NCBI GenBank assembly: GCA_027533105.1
Contig: JAPZTW010000001.1
Span: forward strand, 62,001 to 126,000
Source: Sphingomonadaceae bacterium
GTDB lineage: Bacteria > Pseudomonadota > Alphaproteobacteria > Sphingomonadales > Sphingomonadaceae
Direction of reading: 5' to 3'
DNA length: 64,000 nucleotides
Shown: piece by piece, positions 19,568 through 29,001 of the stretch
Position numbering within the stretch: the first letter of the stretch is position 1
How the letters are laid out: the number at the start of each line of letters is the position of its first letter
Notes under the pieces: model-generated
The model's input: only the letters and a program-made list of their open reading frames with translations
What the model was told of the DNA's origin: nothing
The model's database searches: none
Position numbers and translations under genes: made by a program

Positions 19568-21213
19568 CCACCGCCAAAAGCACGTCTGCCGAGGAACTGC
19601 TGTTCTGCGCGCTCGGTGGGTCCGGCGAGATCGGCATGAACGTCAACCTCTATGGGTATGGCGGCAAGTGGCTGATGGTTGACCTCGGGATGACCTTCGG
19701 CGCCAATGAATATCCGGGCACCGAACTGGTCTTTGCCGACCTCGAATTCATCGAGGAGCGTCGCAAGGACCTGGTCGGGGTGGTGCTGACCCACGCCCAC
19801 GAAGACCATATCGGCGCGGTGCCCTACTTCGCCGAAGACCTCGGCGTGCCGCTCTATGCCACGCCATTTACCGCGCGCCTGGTGGCGGAAAAGCTGGCTG
19901 AGGCAGGGCTGACCAATTCGGTCGAGCTCAAGGTCATCGACCATCTCGAACCGTTCCAGCTGGGGCCGTTCGGGATCCGTTACGTGCCGCTGGCGCACTC
20001 GATCGCCGAAGGCAATGCCCTGGTCATCGAAACCGGGCACGGACGGATCTTCCACACCGGCGACTGGAAGCTGGATGACGAGCCGCTGGTCGGCACCCCG
20101 GCCACGGCGGAAGAACTGACCGCGCTGGGCGATACCGGCGTGCTGGCCCTGGTCTGCGATTCCACCAATGTGTTCAATCCCAACCCGTCCGGCTCGGAAG
20201 GGGCCGTGCGCCGGGCGCTGCTTGATGAAGTGGCGCGGCACCACGGCAAGCGCGTGCTGGTCACCACCTTTGCCTCGAACGTGGCCCGCTTGCAGACGTT
20301 GGGCGAAGTGGCGCAGGCCACCAACCGGCGGCTGTGCGTGGCCGGTCGTTCACTCGAACGCATCATCCGCACCGCCCAGGCCAGCGGCTATCTCAAGCAG
20401 CTGCCCGATCTTGTCGATTTCGACACGGCGATGAACCTGCCGCGCGGCGAGGTGCTGATCCTGGCGACCGGCGGGCAGGGTGAGGCGCGCGCGGCGCTCT
20501 CCCGCATTGCCGAGGATAGCCACCCGATCGCGCTGGAAGCGGGTGATGTCGTGCTGTTCTCCAGCCGGCAGATCCCGGGCAACGAGATCGCAATCGGGCG
20601 AATCCAGAACCGCCTGGCCGCCCGCGACATCACCATTGTCACCGACCGCCAGGCCGAGATCCACGTTTCCGGCCACCCTGGTCGGCCTGAGCTCGAAGCG
20701 CTCTATGGCTGGCTTCGGCCGGAAATTCTTGTGCCGGTCCACGGTGAACTGCGCCACATGCGCGAGCAGGCGCGGCTTGGCCGCAGCTGCGGGATCGCCA
20801 AGACCGTGGTTCAGCAGAATGGTGATCTCGTCCGGCTGGCGCCCGGCAAGCCGGGCAAGGTGGGCGAAGTGCGCGCGGGTCGGCTGGTGCTGGATGGCGA
20901 TATCCTGATCCCCGCCGATGGCGAGGCGATCGTCATGCGCCGCCGCCTCGCGGCCAATGGCCTGCTGATCGTGGTGCTGGATGGCAAGGGCCGTGTCCAT
21001 GTCGAAGGCGTTGGCCTGCCGCTGGAAGAAGACTACGACGATTTCACGGCCGAGGCGCGCGAAGATGTCGCCGCCGCCCTGGCCAAGTTAAAGGGTGGGG
21101 CGCGGCATGACCGCGAAGCGATATCGGAAGCGGCGCGCCTGGCTGCGCGGCGGGCGGCTAGCCGCTGGTCGGGCAAGAAACCTCAGGTGCGCGTAATTCT
21201 GCCGGAGCCCTAA
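19564..21213 (+). CDS. rnj: ribonuclease J
   Basis: Metallo-beta-lactamase-fold endo/5'-exoribonuclease for mRNA decay and rRNA 5'-end maturation. The 549-residue protein has the zinc site HAHEDH (His77 to His82), a further zinc-ligand motif in [10 protein letters not shown], the beta-CASP domain and the RNA-contacting [29 protein letters not shown] segment near residues 362-392. A flexible basic C-terminal tail ends [15 protein letters not shown]. Alphaproteobacteria often carry RNase J together with RNase E. Confidence 0.95.
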   Translation: MTTAKSTSAEELLFCALGGSGEIGMNVNLYGYGGKWLMVDLGMTFGANEYPGTELVFADLEFIEERRKDLVGVVLTHAHEDHIGAVPYFAEDLGVPLYATPFTARLVAEKLAEAGLTNSVELKVIDHLEPFQLGPFGIRYVPLAHSIAEGNALVIETGHGRIFHTGDWKLDDEPLVGTPATAEELTALGDTGVLALVCDSTNVFNPNPSGSEGAVRRALLDEVARHHGKRVLVTTFASNVARLQTLGEVAQATNRRLCVAGRSLERIIRTAQASGYLKQLPDLVDFDTAMNLPRGEVLILATGGQGEARAALSRIAEDSHPIALEAGDVVLFSSRQIPGNEIAIGRIQNRLAARDITIVTDRQAEIHVSGHPGRPELEALYGWLRPEILVPVHGELRHMREQARLGRSCGIAKTVVQQNGDLVRLAPGKPGKVGEVRAGRLVLDGDILIPADGEAIVMRRRLAANGLLIVVLDGKGRVHVEGVGLPLEEDYDDFTAEAREDVAAALAKLKGGARHDREAISEAARLAARRAASRWSGKKPQVRVILPEP

Positions 21214-21217
21214 GATC

Positions 21218-21514
21218 ATGAAGCTTACTTCGATAATCGCCATCTACGCCATGTTCTGGGTGTTGAGCGCTTTTCTGGTGATGCCCTTCGGCATCCGTAC
21301 CCATCACGATACCGGCGAAATGGCGGTAAAGGGACAGGCCGAAAGCGCGCCGATCAATTTCCAGCCCCGCAAGGTTGCCTGGCGCGCGACCATCCTCGCG
21401 GTCGTGCTGTTCGGGCTGTACTACGCCAATTACGTCAACGGCTGGATCGGCCCGCAACAGCTCGACCTGACCCGGGCCATCGATAACGCCCCGGTGCTGG
21501 AACAGAAGTACTGA
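21218..21514 (+). CDS. DUF1467 family small membrane protein
   Basis: A 98-residue protein with two hydrophobic helices (about 5-24 and 56-76). The motif after helix 1, MPFGIRTHHDTGE, and a central QPRKVAWRATILAVVLFGLYY match the DUF1467 family of alphaproteobacteria. Its function is unknown. It sits 4 bases after rnj as the last gene of the nuo-birA-coaX-rnj run, a conserved position for this family. Membrane insertion is predicted from hydrophobicity only. Confidence 0.88.
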   Translation: MKLTSIIAIYAMFWVLSAFLVMPFGIRTHHDTGEMAVKGQAESAPINFQPRKVAWRATILAVVLFGLYYANYVNGWIGPQQLDLTRAIDNAPVLEQKY

Positions 21515-21515
21515 A

Positions 21516-21547
21516 AAGGGCGCGGCTCCCAGCGGAACCGCGCCCCT
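21516..21547. terminator. hairpin terminator between convergent transcripts
   Basis: A 14-base left arm (from 21516) pairs with a right arm at 21533-21547 with small bulges; the loop is CAGC. Read on the minus strand it is followed by TTTT, so it most clearly terminates the PuuD-like gene ending at 21575. On the plus strand only two T follow, so it may act weakly or as an mRNA 3' end for the rnj-DUF1467 transcript. Confidence 0.75.
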
Positions 21548-21574
21548 TCGATTGTGCATCGTCAGGCTGACAGA

Positions 21575-22159
21575 TCAGCCGAGATTGGCGCCCACCATGC
21601 AATAGATCATCGGCAGCGACAGCAGCAGGTTGGTGCGGCTGGCAGCCAGGGCGCGCGGCGCAGCAGCGGCCTTTTCCTCGGCGCTGGCTTCGACAATGCC
21701 CAGGATCTTCTTCTGGGCGGGCCAGATGATGAACCACACGTTGAAGGCCATGATCAGGGCCAGCCACATGCCGATGCCGATCAGCTTGACACCGCCTTCT
21801 CCGGCGAAGGTCAGAGCGGGCACGAGATAGCCGGCGTGACCAGCGACGGCGAGGCCGGTCAGCACGGTCAGCAGCGCGGCATAGCGGAAGAAGAAGAACA
21901 CCTTGGGGGCGATGTGCCCGGTGATCGCGCCTTTCTGCTCGGCGGGAATGGCCGGCATGGTCGGGACCTGGACGAAGTTCAGGTAATAGAGCAAGCCGAT
22001 CCACAGGATCCCGAAGAACGTATGCAGCCAACGCATAACGTCGTTGGTGACTTCAGCGGCGCCGGTGCCGGTGTAGTCGGTGAAGCCCATGATTACGGCG
22101 ATTGCGGCCACGAGGCCCACCGCCAACACCAGGTGCAGATTGCCGAAGAACTTGGCCAT
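21575..22159 (-). CDS. PuuD-like urate hydroxylase membrane domain protein, no cytochrome c domain
   Basis: A 194-residue protein with about five hydrophobic helices and the Urate_ox_N-type pattern: MRWLHTFFGILWIGLLYYLNFVQVPTMP (about 43-70) and FFFFRYAALLTVLTG. Full PuuD enzymes continue with a cytochrome c domain bearing CxxCH; here the protein stops after the membrane part. His45 and His121-type residues in helices could bind haem, but this is inference. Function without the cytochrome part is unknown, so a urate-oxidase role should not be assumed. It has its own promoter at 22215-22243 and a terminator after it. Confidence 0.72.
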   Translation of the reverse strand: MAKFFGNLHLVLAVGLVAAIAVIMGFTDYTGTGAAEVTNDVMRWLHTFFGILWIGLLYYLNFVQVPTMPAIPAEQKGAITGHIAPKVFFFFRYAALLTVLTGLAVAGHAGYLVPALTFAGEGGVKLIGIGMWLALIMAFNVWFIIWPAQKKILGIVEASAEEKAAAAPRALAASRTNLLLSLPMIYCMVGANLG

Positions 22160-22214
22160 TGCTTTCCCCTATTCTGTACTGCGTTGTTGGCCCGCGAGCA
22201 GCGGGCAGGAGGTC

Positions 22215-22243
22215 ATTATCGCGCGATCCGGCGGTAAAGTCAC
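22215..22243 (-). promoter_or_regulatory. sigma70-type promoter of the PuuD-like gene
   Basis: On the minus strand, GTGACT (22238-22243) and GATAAT (22215-22220) are separated by 17 bases, about 55 bases before the gene start at 22159. The -10 box matches the consensus at five of six positions, which is unusual in this GC-rich region. Confidence 0.6.
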
Positions 22244-22278
22244 ACCCTTTTCACGGTAGGAATGGCAGATATCCGCGA

Positions 22279-22929
22279 CTATTCGTGCGGCGTATGCTCC
22301 AGCACGTCCTTCTTCTCGTCCAGCGACATGCCGTGGCGCATCAGCATCGGGATCTGCGAAAAGGTGAACAGGAAGGTCGCGGGCAGGAACACCCACAGCT
22401 TGGCCGCGATCCAGTCTCCGAACGATAGCCAATAGCGGAGCCCTTCGTTCACCCCGGCGAGGACCAGGAAGAACACGCCCCAGTTGCGCGACAGCTTCAT
22501 CCAGCCTTCGTCGCTCAAGCCCTCGAACGCCGTTTCGAGCAGGACCTTGAGCAGCGCCTTGCCGCGCCATACCCCGACCAGCAGGACCACGCCGAACATC
22601 AGGTAGATCGCGGTCGGTTTGACCTGAATCCAGATCGGATCGTGCAGCAGCACCGTCAGCCCGCCGAAACCGACGATCAGAAGCGTGGAAAGCCACAGCA
22701 TCGGCGAGACGTGGCCCAGTTTCCATTTCGATACGACCAGCGCGATCACGGCGGCGATCATGAAGCTGACCGTGCCGCTGATCACGGCGAGCACTTCAGC
22801 GACGCTGTTGTTACGATCGGCGGGGGAATAGTACTTGTAGACCGCGAAGAACACGATCACCGGACCATAGTCGACCAGGATGTTGAGCCAGCCCGACTTG
22901 GGCTTTTCGGTCTTGGGTGCTTCGGTCAT
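22279..22929 (-). CDS. yciB: YciB/IspZ family inner membrane protein (septation protein A)
   Basis: A 216-residue protein with about five membrane helices. Family marks are LVDYGPVIVFFAVYKYY (about 18-34), the segment WIQVKPTAIYLMFGVVLL and the C-terminal NEGLRYWLSFGDWIAAKLWVFLPATFLFTFSQIPML. YciB proteins affect cell-envelope synthesis and septation; the mechanism is unsettled. ATG 22929 overlaps the ftsY stop by one base, so it is the last gene of dapF-mtaB-ftsY-yciB. A basic, proline-rich N-terminus (TEAPKTEKPKSGW) precedes helix 1. Confidence 0.9.
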   Translation of the reverse strand: MTEAPKTEKPKSGWLNILVDYGPVIVFFAVYKYYSPADRNNSVAEVLAVISGTVSFMIAAVIALVVSKWKLGHVSPMLWLSTLLIVGFGGLTVLLHDPIWIQVKPTAIYLMFGVVLLVGVWRGKALLKVLLETAFEGLSDEGWMKLSRNWGVFFLVLAGVNEGLRYWLSFGDWIAAKLWVFLPATFLFTFSQIPMLMRHGMSLDEKKDVLEHTPHE

Positions 22930-23855
22930 CAGGCAACTCCCGCAATCACGCGCGCAACCAGATCGGGATCGAACGGGCGCAGGTCGTCCAGCCGCTCGCC
23001 CACGCCGATGGCATGGATCGGCAGGCCATATTGCTCGGCCGCCGCCACCAGCACGCCGCCCCGCGCGGTGCCATCCAGCTTGGTCATGATCAGACCGGTC
23101 ACGCCGGCCACTTCCTTGAAAATCTCGATCTGCTGGAGGGCGTTCTGGCCATTGGTGGCATCGAGCACCAGCACCACATCGTGCGGGGCCTCGGGATTGA
23201 GGCGGCCAAGTACCCGGCGGATCTTCGCCAGTTCGTCCATCAGCTCGCGCTTGTTCTGGAGGCGCCCGGCGGTGTCGACAATCATCGCATCGATCCCCTG
23301 GTCGGTCGCGGCCTTGACCGCGTCGAACACGATGCTGGCGGGGTCGCCGCCTTCGGGGCCGGTCACGATCGGCACGCCGACCCGGTCAGCCCAAACTTTC
23401 AGCTGGCCGATCGCCGCTGCCCGGAACGTGTCGCCGGCAGCCAGCATGACGCCATAGTCCAATTCCTGGAAATAGTGCGCCAGCTTGGCGATGGTCGTCG
23501 TCTTGCCCGATCCATTGACGCCGATCACCAGGATCACCTGCGGGCGCGGGAAGGCGACGATATCGATCGGCTTGGCCACCGGGCGAAGGATCTTGGCGAT
23601 TTCCTCGGCCACGGCGGCCTTGATCGCCGCCTCGTCGGCGCCGCGCTCGAACCGTTCCTCGGCCAGACGCGTGCGGATCTTGGCGGCGACGCGCGGCCCA
23701 AGATCGGATAGGATCAGCGCATCCTCGATCTCGTCGAGCTGGTCTTCATCAAGCCGGGTCTTGCTGACGATCCCGGCGAGGTTCTCACCCAGCCGCTCGG
23801 AGGTCTTGCGCAGGCCGCCAAAAACTCGGTCGGTCCAGCTCGTTCCTTCGCTCAT
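22929..23855 (-). CDS. ftsY: signal recognition particle receptor FtsY
   Basis: GTPase receptor that docks SRP-ribosome complexes at the membrane for co-translational insertion. The 308-residue protein has the N domain (to about 95) and the G domain with GVNGSGKT (112-119), DTFRAAA, DTAGR and TKLDGTARGG. The acidic A domain of E. coli FtsY is absent and the protein begins almost directly with the amphipathic NG-linker helix, as is common in alphaproteobacteria. ATG overlaps the mtaB stop by 4 bases. Confidence 0.96.
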   Translation of the reverse strand: MSEGTSWTDRVFGGLRKTSERLGENLAGIVSKTRLDEDQLDEIEDALILSDLGPRVAAKIRTRLAEERFERGADEAAIKAAVAEEIAKILRPVAKPIDIVAFPRPQVILVIGVNGSGKTTTIAKLAHYFQELDYGVMLAAGDTFRAAAIGQLKVWADRVGVPIVTGPEGGDPASIVFDAVKAATDQGIDAMIVDTAGRLQNKRELMDELAKIRRVLGRLNPEAPHDVVLVLDATNGQNALQQIEIFKEVAGVTGLIMTKLDGTARGGVLVAAAEQYGLPIHAIGVGERLDDLRPFDPDLVARVIAGVA

Positions 23856-25024
23856 GCCAGCATGCCTTCGATGATGCGCGTGGGGGTTACGGTCACGATT
23901 GTTCCTGCCTCGGTGCCAGGGGGCAGCTGCACCCGGGCGAAGCTGGGCGCATGGCCTGTCCCGTCGCGTTCGGCAAGTACCTCGATTGGCTGACCGAGCT
24001 GTCCGGCGAGCCAGCCCTGCCGAACCGCGCTCACCGCGGCGCGCAGCTCCGCTGCCCGGGCGCGGATGTCCTGCGCGGCAACTTGCGGCATCCGGGCTGC
24101 CGGGGTGCCGGGGCGGGGGGAATAGGGAAAGACATGGCCATGAACGATGCCAAGTTCGGCGATGATCGACAGGTTGTCGCCATGGGCGGCGGCATCCTCG
24201 GTCGGAAAGCCGGCGATCAGGTCAGCGCCGATCGCAAGCTCGGGCCGCCGGACCTTCAGCCAGCCGACCAGTTCAATCGCATCGCGGCGCAGGTGCCGCC
24301 GCTTCATCCGCTTGAGGATCAGGTCATTGCCGTGCTGGAGCGAGAGATGCAGGTGCGGCATGACCCGTGCCTCGCCCGCCAGCAGCTCGCGCAGGACGGG
24401 ATCGATTTCCACCCCGTCGAGCGAGGACAGCCGCAACCGGCGCAGTTCTGGAAAGGCACCAAGTATCGCCGTGACCAGGCTCCCCAGCGACGGCTCGCCT
24501 GGCAGGTCATGCCCCCACGAGGTCAGGTCAACCCCGGTGAGCACCACTTCGCGCGCGCCATGATCCAGGTGTCGGTCAACTTCGGCCAGCACCTGCTGCA
24601 CCGACAGCGACCGGCTGGGGCCGCGCCCCTGCGGAATGATGCAGAAGGTGCAGGCATGATCGCAGCCATTCTGCACCGCGATGAAGGCGCGGGTGTGGGC
24701 CGCATGGGGGGCAGGGGGAGCCGGCGCAACGTTCCACGCGCGCGGATCGAGCTTGGCGGTATTGGCAACCAGGCCGTCGACCTCGGGCATGGCGCCCAGC
24801 GCGGCGCGCTCCACTTCGGCGGCGCAGCCGGTTACCAACAGCCGCGCGGTCGGCCTTGCCCGGCGGGCGCGCCGGATCGCCTGGCGGGTCTGCCGGACCG
24901 CCTCGGCAGTCACTGCACAGCTGTTGATCACGACCAGATCGTCAGCCCGCGTGAGCAAGGCGCGCAGGTCCTCGCTTTCCGACAGGTTGAGCCGGCATCC
25001 CAGGGATATCACTTCGGCCGCCAT
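23852..25024 (-). CDS. mtaB: tRNA t6A37 methylthiotransferase MtaB
   Basis: Radical-SAM enzyme that converts t6A37 of tRNA to ms2t6A. It has 390 residues. The N-terminal UPF0004 domain holds cluster ligands Cys10, Cys36 and Cys67, and the radical-SAM motif is Cys121-x3-Cys125-x2-Cys128 (CDHACTFC). The LHLSLQHGNDLILKRMKRRH and IGADLIAGFPTE segments are typical, and a short TRAM-like C-terminus follows. The MtaB rather than MiaB/RimO branch is judged from overall length and the N-terminal VISLGCRLN. Confidence 0.9.
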   Translation of the reverse strand: MAAEVISLGCRLNLSESEDLRALLTRADDLVVINSCAVTAEAVRQTRQAIRRARRARPTARLLVTGCAAEVERAALGAMPEVDGLVANTAKLDPRAWNVAPAPPAPHAAHTRAFIAVQNGCDHACTFCIIPQGRGPSRSLSVQQVLAEVDRHLDHGAREVVLTGVDLTSWGHDLPGEPSLGSLVTAILGAFPELRRLRLSSLDGVEIDPVLRELLAGEARVMPHLHLSLQHGNDLILKRMKRRHLRRDAIELVGWLKVRRPELAIGADLIAGFPTEDAAAHGDNLSIIAELGIVHGHVFPYSPRPGTPAARMPQVAAQDIRARAAELRAAVSAVRQGWLAGQLGQPIEVLAERDGTGHAPSFARVQLPPGTEAGTIVTVTPTRIIEGMLA

Positions 25025-25025
25025 G

Positions 25026-25841
25026 TCAGGCTCCGAAATCGGCCGGATCGAAACTGCCCCGGAAGCTCTCGGTCGCGGGGCCGGTCATGGTGATGCGGTT
25101 ATCCGGCCCCCAGCCAATCAGCAGGGCGCCGCCGGGCAGGTTGACCCGCACCGTCCCGCGCTTGACCAGACCGCGTCGCATGGCTGCCACGGCTGTGGCA
25201 CAGGCGCCAGTGCCGCAGGCGCGGGTTTCGCCCACACCACGCTCCCAGACCCGCAGGCGGATTTCATCCGGCGAGAGCACCGTGGCGACATTGACATTGA
25301 CCCGCTGCGGGAACAGCGGATCGTGCTCGATCAGTGGCCCCAGTTGGTCGAGCGCGACCGCATTGGTATCGGGCACAAAGAATACCGCGTGCGGGTTGCC
25401 GACATTTACCGCAGCCGGATTTTCAAGCCCGTTCCACCCGACGGGCATGGCCAGCGTATCGAGCGGATAGGCAAGGGGGATGGCGTCCCAGTCAAACCGC
25501 GGCTCGCCCATGTCGACCGCAACGCCGCCGGACTGAGGATCGGTGGCGATCAGACCGCCCAGGGTCTCGATAGTGGCCGGCGCGCCAAGCAACAGGCCGA
25601 CCGCACGCGAGGCGTTGCCGCAAGCCTCCACCTCGCCCCCGTCGGCATTGAAGATGCGCATCCGCACCGTTGCACGGGGGGATGGCTCCAGCACGATCAA
25701 CTGGTCGCACCCAATGCCGGTCTTGCGATCGGAAATGGCAGCGGCAAGACGCGTGGTCATGTCAGGCAGAGCGCCTTCGCGGGCATCCAGCACCACGAAA
25801 TCGTTGCCCAGGCCATGCATCTTGATGAACGGAACGCGCAT
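25026..25841 (-). CDS. dapF: diaminopimelate epimerase
   Basis: Interconverts LL- and meso-diaminopimelate for peptidoglycan and lysine synthesis, without a cofactor. The 271-residue protein has both catalytic cysteines: Cys74 in EACGNASRA and Cys209 in RACGTGACAT. The N-terminus FIKMHGLGNDFVVLD is canonical. It is the first gene of the dapF-mtaB-ftsY-yciB run, with 1 base to mtaB. Confidence 0.97.
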   Translation of the reverse strand: MRVPFIKMHGLGNDFVVLDAREGALPDMTTRLAAAISDRKTGIGCDQLIVLEPSPRATVRMRIFNADGGEVEACGNASRAVGLLLGAPATIETLGGLIATDPQSGGVAVDMGEPRFDWDAIPLAYPLDTLAMPVGWNGLENPAAVNVGNPHAVFFVPDTNAVALDQLGPLIEHDPLFPQRVNVNVATVLSPDEIRLRVWERGVGETRACGTGACATAVAAMRRGLVKRGTVRVNLPGGALLIGWGPDNRITMTGPATESFRGSFDPADFGA

Positions 25842-25882
25842 TACCCGCGCGTCTATGCGTTGCGGCGCGGCGCGTCCAGCCT

Positions 25883-27508
25883 TCAGCCGTTACTGGCGCG
25901 CAGACCGGGCGATTCCGCAACCTCGCGCGGCGCCGCATGGGTCGGTGGCTCGAGCAGCAGCTGCAGCTGTTCGAGTTCGGCCGTGACGGCAGCGGCATCG
26001 GCCGGGCGGCCATAGTGATAGCCCTGGGCCTTCAGGCCATTGAAACGTTGCAGGGCTTGCAACACTTCCTCGTTCTCCACCCCTTCGGCGGTAACCGGCA
26101 GGCCCAGGCCCTGGCCCAGCGAGACGATCGACTGGACGATCGTGGCGCTTTCCTCGTTCTCAGGGAGCGAGGTTACAAAGCTTCGGTCGATCTTGATCCG
26201 GTCGAACGGCAGGCTCCGCAACTGCGACAGCGAACTGTAGCCGGTCCCGAAATCGTCGAGGCTGATCCGCACGCCCTGGTTCTTCAGGCTGGTGATCATC
26301 GACCGGACCAGGCCGATGTTCTCGTGCAGGCTGCTTTCGGTGATTTCGACCTCAAGCCGCGAGGGCGGGAAATTCGCTTCGACCAGCAGCTTCAACAGCC
26401 GCTGGGCAAACCACGGGTCGCGCAACTGGTACGGCGAAATGTTGATCGCCAGCGTCAGATGCGGGGCCCAGGCCTTGGCATCGCGCAAGGCCTGGCGGAT
26501 CACGCATTCGGACAGATCGACAATCGCGCCGATCTCCTCGGCCACCGGAATGAACAGGTCGGGACCGACCAGCCCCAGCTTGGGCGAGTTCCAGCGGGCC
26601 AGCATCTCGAAGCCGACCAGCTCTCCGGTCTCCAGGTCCACCTGCTTTTCGTAAAACGGCACAAATTCGCCGGCGGAAATCCCGCGGCGGATGCCCGATT
26701 CCAGTTCGCTGCGGAACCGCAGTTCGTTCTCCATCGCCGGCTCGAACCAGGCCACGGCGTTTCGCCCGGCCCGCTTGGCCGAAAACATGGCGATATCGGC
26801 CATGTGCAGCAGCTTGGTGCTGTCCACCCCGTCGCTGTCGCTGCGGGCGAGGCCGGTCGAAACCGTGGTTTCGAACTCGCTGCCCTGAAACTCGACCGGC
26901 AAGCGCAGGGCAGCCACGGTCTGGTGGACCAGTTGCTCCAATTCGTCCGCATGGGCCGGATCGAAGGGAATGACGCAGGCGAATTCATCGCCGCCCATAC
27001 GGGCGATCAATGCGTCCGCCGGGAGGCTGGCCCGCAAGCGTTCGGCGGTTGTGCGCAGCAGGGTGTCGCCGCCAAGATGGCTGTGGACATCGTTGATGCG
27101 CTTGAAGTTGTCGAGATCGAGCATGGCGACGACGATCGCCTTGCCGCGCGGGGCAACCTGCGCGAGCAGGTCGGCCATGGCCTCGGCAATGCTGCGGCGA
27201 TTGAGGCAGCCGGTCAGCGGATCGGTGGCTGCGAGCAGGCGCGATTGCTCTTCTGCGAGACGGCGCTCCTCGACTTCGCGGGTCAGTTCGCGATAGCGGC
27301 GCCAGCCGAAGATCACGAGCGCGACGTTGAGCAGGAGCGCGCTGGCCAGGGTGCGGTCAGGGCCGGCCCCGTGCCCGCTCAGGGCAGCCAGGACCCGCGG
27401 AAACACGGTGCCGCCAGTGCCCACGAACATCAGGATCGCGGCTGCAGCAATGCCGAGCGCGACCACGTCGCGCCGGGCTTGTTGCAATTCGCCCTTATGG
27501 TCAGCCAT
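25883..27508 (-). CDS. membrane-anchored GGDEF/EAL cyclic-di-GMP protein
   Basis: Two N-terminal hydrophobic helices (about 15-35 and 48-65) lead into a GGDEF domain (signature RMGGDEF at about 165) and an EAL domain. The GGDEF motif is intact, but no RxxD product-inhibition site precedes it. The EAL signature reads EML (GFEMLARWNS), with the glutamate kept; other phosphodiesterase residues survive (NISPYQL, ESSLHEN, DDFGTGYSSL, KIDRSFV, EGVE). It could be bifunctional or mainly a cyclase. ATG 27508 (541 residues) is preferred to an upstream in-frame codon at 27547 because of the family-like N-terminus. Confidence 0.9.
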   Translation of the reverse strand: MADHKGELQQARRDVVALGIAAAAILMFVGTGGTVFPRVLAALSGHGAGPDRTLASALLLNVALVIFGWRRYRELTREVEERRLAEEQSRLLAATDPLTGCLNRRSIAEAMADLLAQVAPRGKAIVVAMLDLDNFKRINDVHSHLGGDTLLRTTAERLRASLPADALIARMGGDEFACVIPFDPAHADELEQLVHQTVAALRLPVEFQGSEFETTVSTGLARSDSDGVDSTKLLHMADIAMFSAKRAGRNAVAWFEPAMENELRFRSELESGIRRGISAGEFVPFYEKQVDLETGELVGFEMLARWNSPKLGLVGPDLFIPVAEEIGAIVDLSECVIRQALRDAKAWAPHLTLAINISPYQLRDPWFAQRLLKLLVEANFPPSRLEVEITESSLHENIGLVRSMITSLKNQGVRISLDDFGTGYSSLSQLRSLPFDRIKIDRSFVTSLPENEESATIVQSIVSLGQGLGLPVTAEGVENEEVLQALQRFNGLKAQGYHYGRPADAAAVTAELEQLQLLLEPPTHAAPREVAESPGLRASNG

Positions 27509-27579
27509 GCTGTCCTCTGTCGCAATCCAGCGGCTACTGGATCGCACAAGGGACTGAACAAGCGGTTAATTTCAGGTTG

Positions 27580-28518
27580 CTACTTCTTCAGGCCGATCTC
27601 GCGCAGGCGTTGCTGCAGGAAGTCGTCAGCCGTGATCGAGACCGGATAGCGATCGGGATTATCGGCGGTGATGCATTGCGGCAGCGTCTTGATCGGCCAG
27701 TCGCTACGCAGGTGCAGGAAGAACGGCATCGAATAGCGGCTGAAAGCGGCCCGGCGCGGATCGGGGTTGCGGACCCGGTGGATGGTGGACGGCAGGAAAT
27801 GGTTGGTGAGCCGCTCCAGCATGTCGCCAACGTTGATGACCATGGCACCTTCGGGCGGATTGGCGGGGATCCATTCCTTGCCCTGGAACAGCAGTTCCAG
27901 CCCGGCTTCCTCGGCACCGAGCAGCAGGGTGATCAGGTTGATATCGCCGTGCGCCCCGGCGCGGATCGCCTCGCCCTCAAGGTTCTCGATCGGCGGGTAA
28001 TGCAGCAGCCGCATCACCGAATTGCCATCCTCTATCGCTGGATCGAACCAGTGCTTGTCCAGACCGAGATAGACCGCAATCCGCGACAGGATCGTCGCGC
28101 CGGTCTTGTCGAACTGGCGGTAAAGCTCGGTAAAGGTCTCCTGGAAGTGATCGGGCCGGGCGGGCCAGACATTGGGCGGCATCGACGCATCGGCAAGCGG
28201 GCTGCCCTCGGGCAGATCGCGACCGATGTGCCAGAATTCCTTGAGATCGTGGTGCTTGGCGTCTTTGGCGATTTCGACGCCGAACGGGGTGTATCCGCGC
28301 GCACCGCCGATCACCGGATCGTGATAGGCCCGCTTTTCCGCCTCAGGCAGGGCGAAGAAGGCTTCGGAGAGTTTCCAGGCCCGGTCGATCAGGCCGCGAT
28401 CGATGTCGAAATCCTTGACCAGGGCAAATCCGAAGGTGCGAAAGCTCTCGCCGATTGCCTGCGAGAAGGCTGCGGGCTCATCAGCAAGCGAGAGCACGGG
28501 CAGCGAGGTGAGTTCCAT
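27580..28518 (-). CDS. isopenicillin-N-synthase-like 2-oxoglutarate/Fe(II) dioxygenase
   Basis: A 312-residue protein of the IPNS-like family, which oxidises small molecules with Fe(II) and usually 2-oxoglutarate. The iron triad is His190-x-Asp192 (AHGDINLITLL) and His247 (STIHRVRNP), and the cosubstrate arginine is Arg261 in RYS. The N-terminal DIOX_N region runs from LPVLSLADEP to about 110. ATG 28518 fits this start, although the frame is open upstream to 28977. It is divergent from the EVE gene across 63 bases. The substrate cannot be told; bacterial relatives are seldom characterised. Confidence 0.85.
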   Translation of the reverse strand: MELTSLPVLSLADEPAAFSQAIGESFRTFGFALVKDFDIDRGLIDRAWKLSEAFFALPEAEKRAYHDPVIGGARGYTPFGVEIAKDAKHHDLKEFWHIGRDLPEGSPLADASMPPNVWPARPDHFQETFTELYRQFDKTGATILSRIAVYLGLDKHWFDPAIEDGNSVMRLLHYPPIENLEGEAIRAGAHGDINLITLLLGAEEAGLELLFQGKEWIPANPPEGAMVINVGDMLERLTNHFLPSTIHRVRNPDPRRAAFSRYSMPFFLHLRSDWPIKTLPQCITADNPDRYPVSITADDFLQQRLREIGLKK

Positions 28519-28581
28519 CGGTAGACGATCCTGCAATGATGTGGTTATGGCGCGGCCATAGACGCTTTTCGCGGAGCTGGC

Positions 28582-29001
28582 ATGAGCAAAATCAAATCCT
28601 ACTGGCTGATGAAATCGGAACCCGATGTGTACAGCTGGGACGATCTGGTGGCCGAAGGTGTGGGCACCTGGGACGGGGTGCGCAATTACACCGCGCGCAA
28701 CAATATGCGGGCGATGCAGCCAGGCGACCAGGTGTTCTTCTATCACTCGAATATCGGGGTAGAAATCGTTGGAATTGCGGAGATAACCGAATCCAATATC
28801 CCCGACCCCACCGACGAAACCGGCCGCTGGTCTGCCGTCAGGCTGAAGCCCGTGCGCAAGCTGGCCCGGCCGGTCACGCTGAAAGAGATCAAAGCCGATC
28901 CGGCCCTGGCCGACATGGACCTGCTGACCAAGTTCCGGCTCTCGGTCTCGGCGGTAAAGCCGGCCGAATGGGATCACATCGTCAGGCTGGCCGGGGGCTG
29001 A
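28582..29001 (+). CDS. EVE domain (PUA-like) protein
   Basis: A 139-residue single-domain protein with the signature YWLMKSEPDVYSWDDL near the N-terminus and GVRNYTARNNMRAMQPGDQVFFYHS (about 34-58), matching EVE-domain proteins related to human THYN1. The fold resembles YTH and PUA domains, which recognise modified bases in RNA or DNA, so a modified-nucleic-acid-binding role is plausible. The ATG follows GGAG, and the stop abuts that of the convergent TPP-enzyme gene with no spacing. Confidence 0.9.
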   Translation: MSKIKSYWLMKSEPDVYSWDDLVAEGVGTWDGVRNYTARNNMRAMQPGDQVFFYHSNIGVEIVGIAEITESNIPDPTDETGRWSAVRLKPVRKLARPVTLKEIKADPALADMDLLTKFRLSVSAVKPAEWDHIVRLAGG

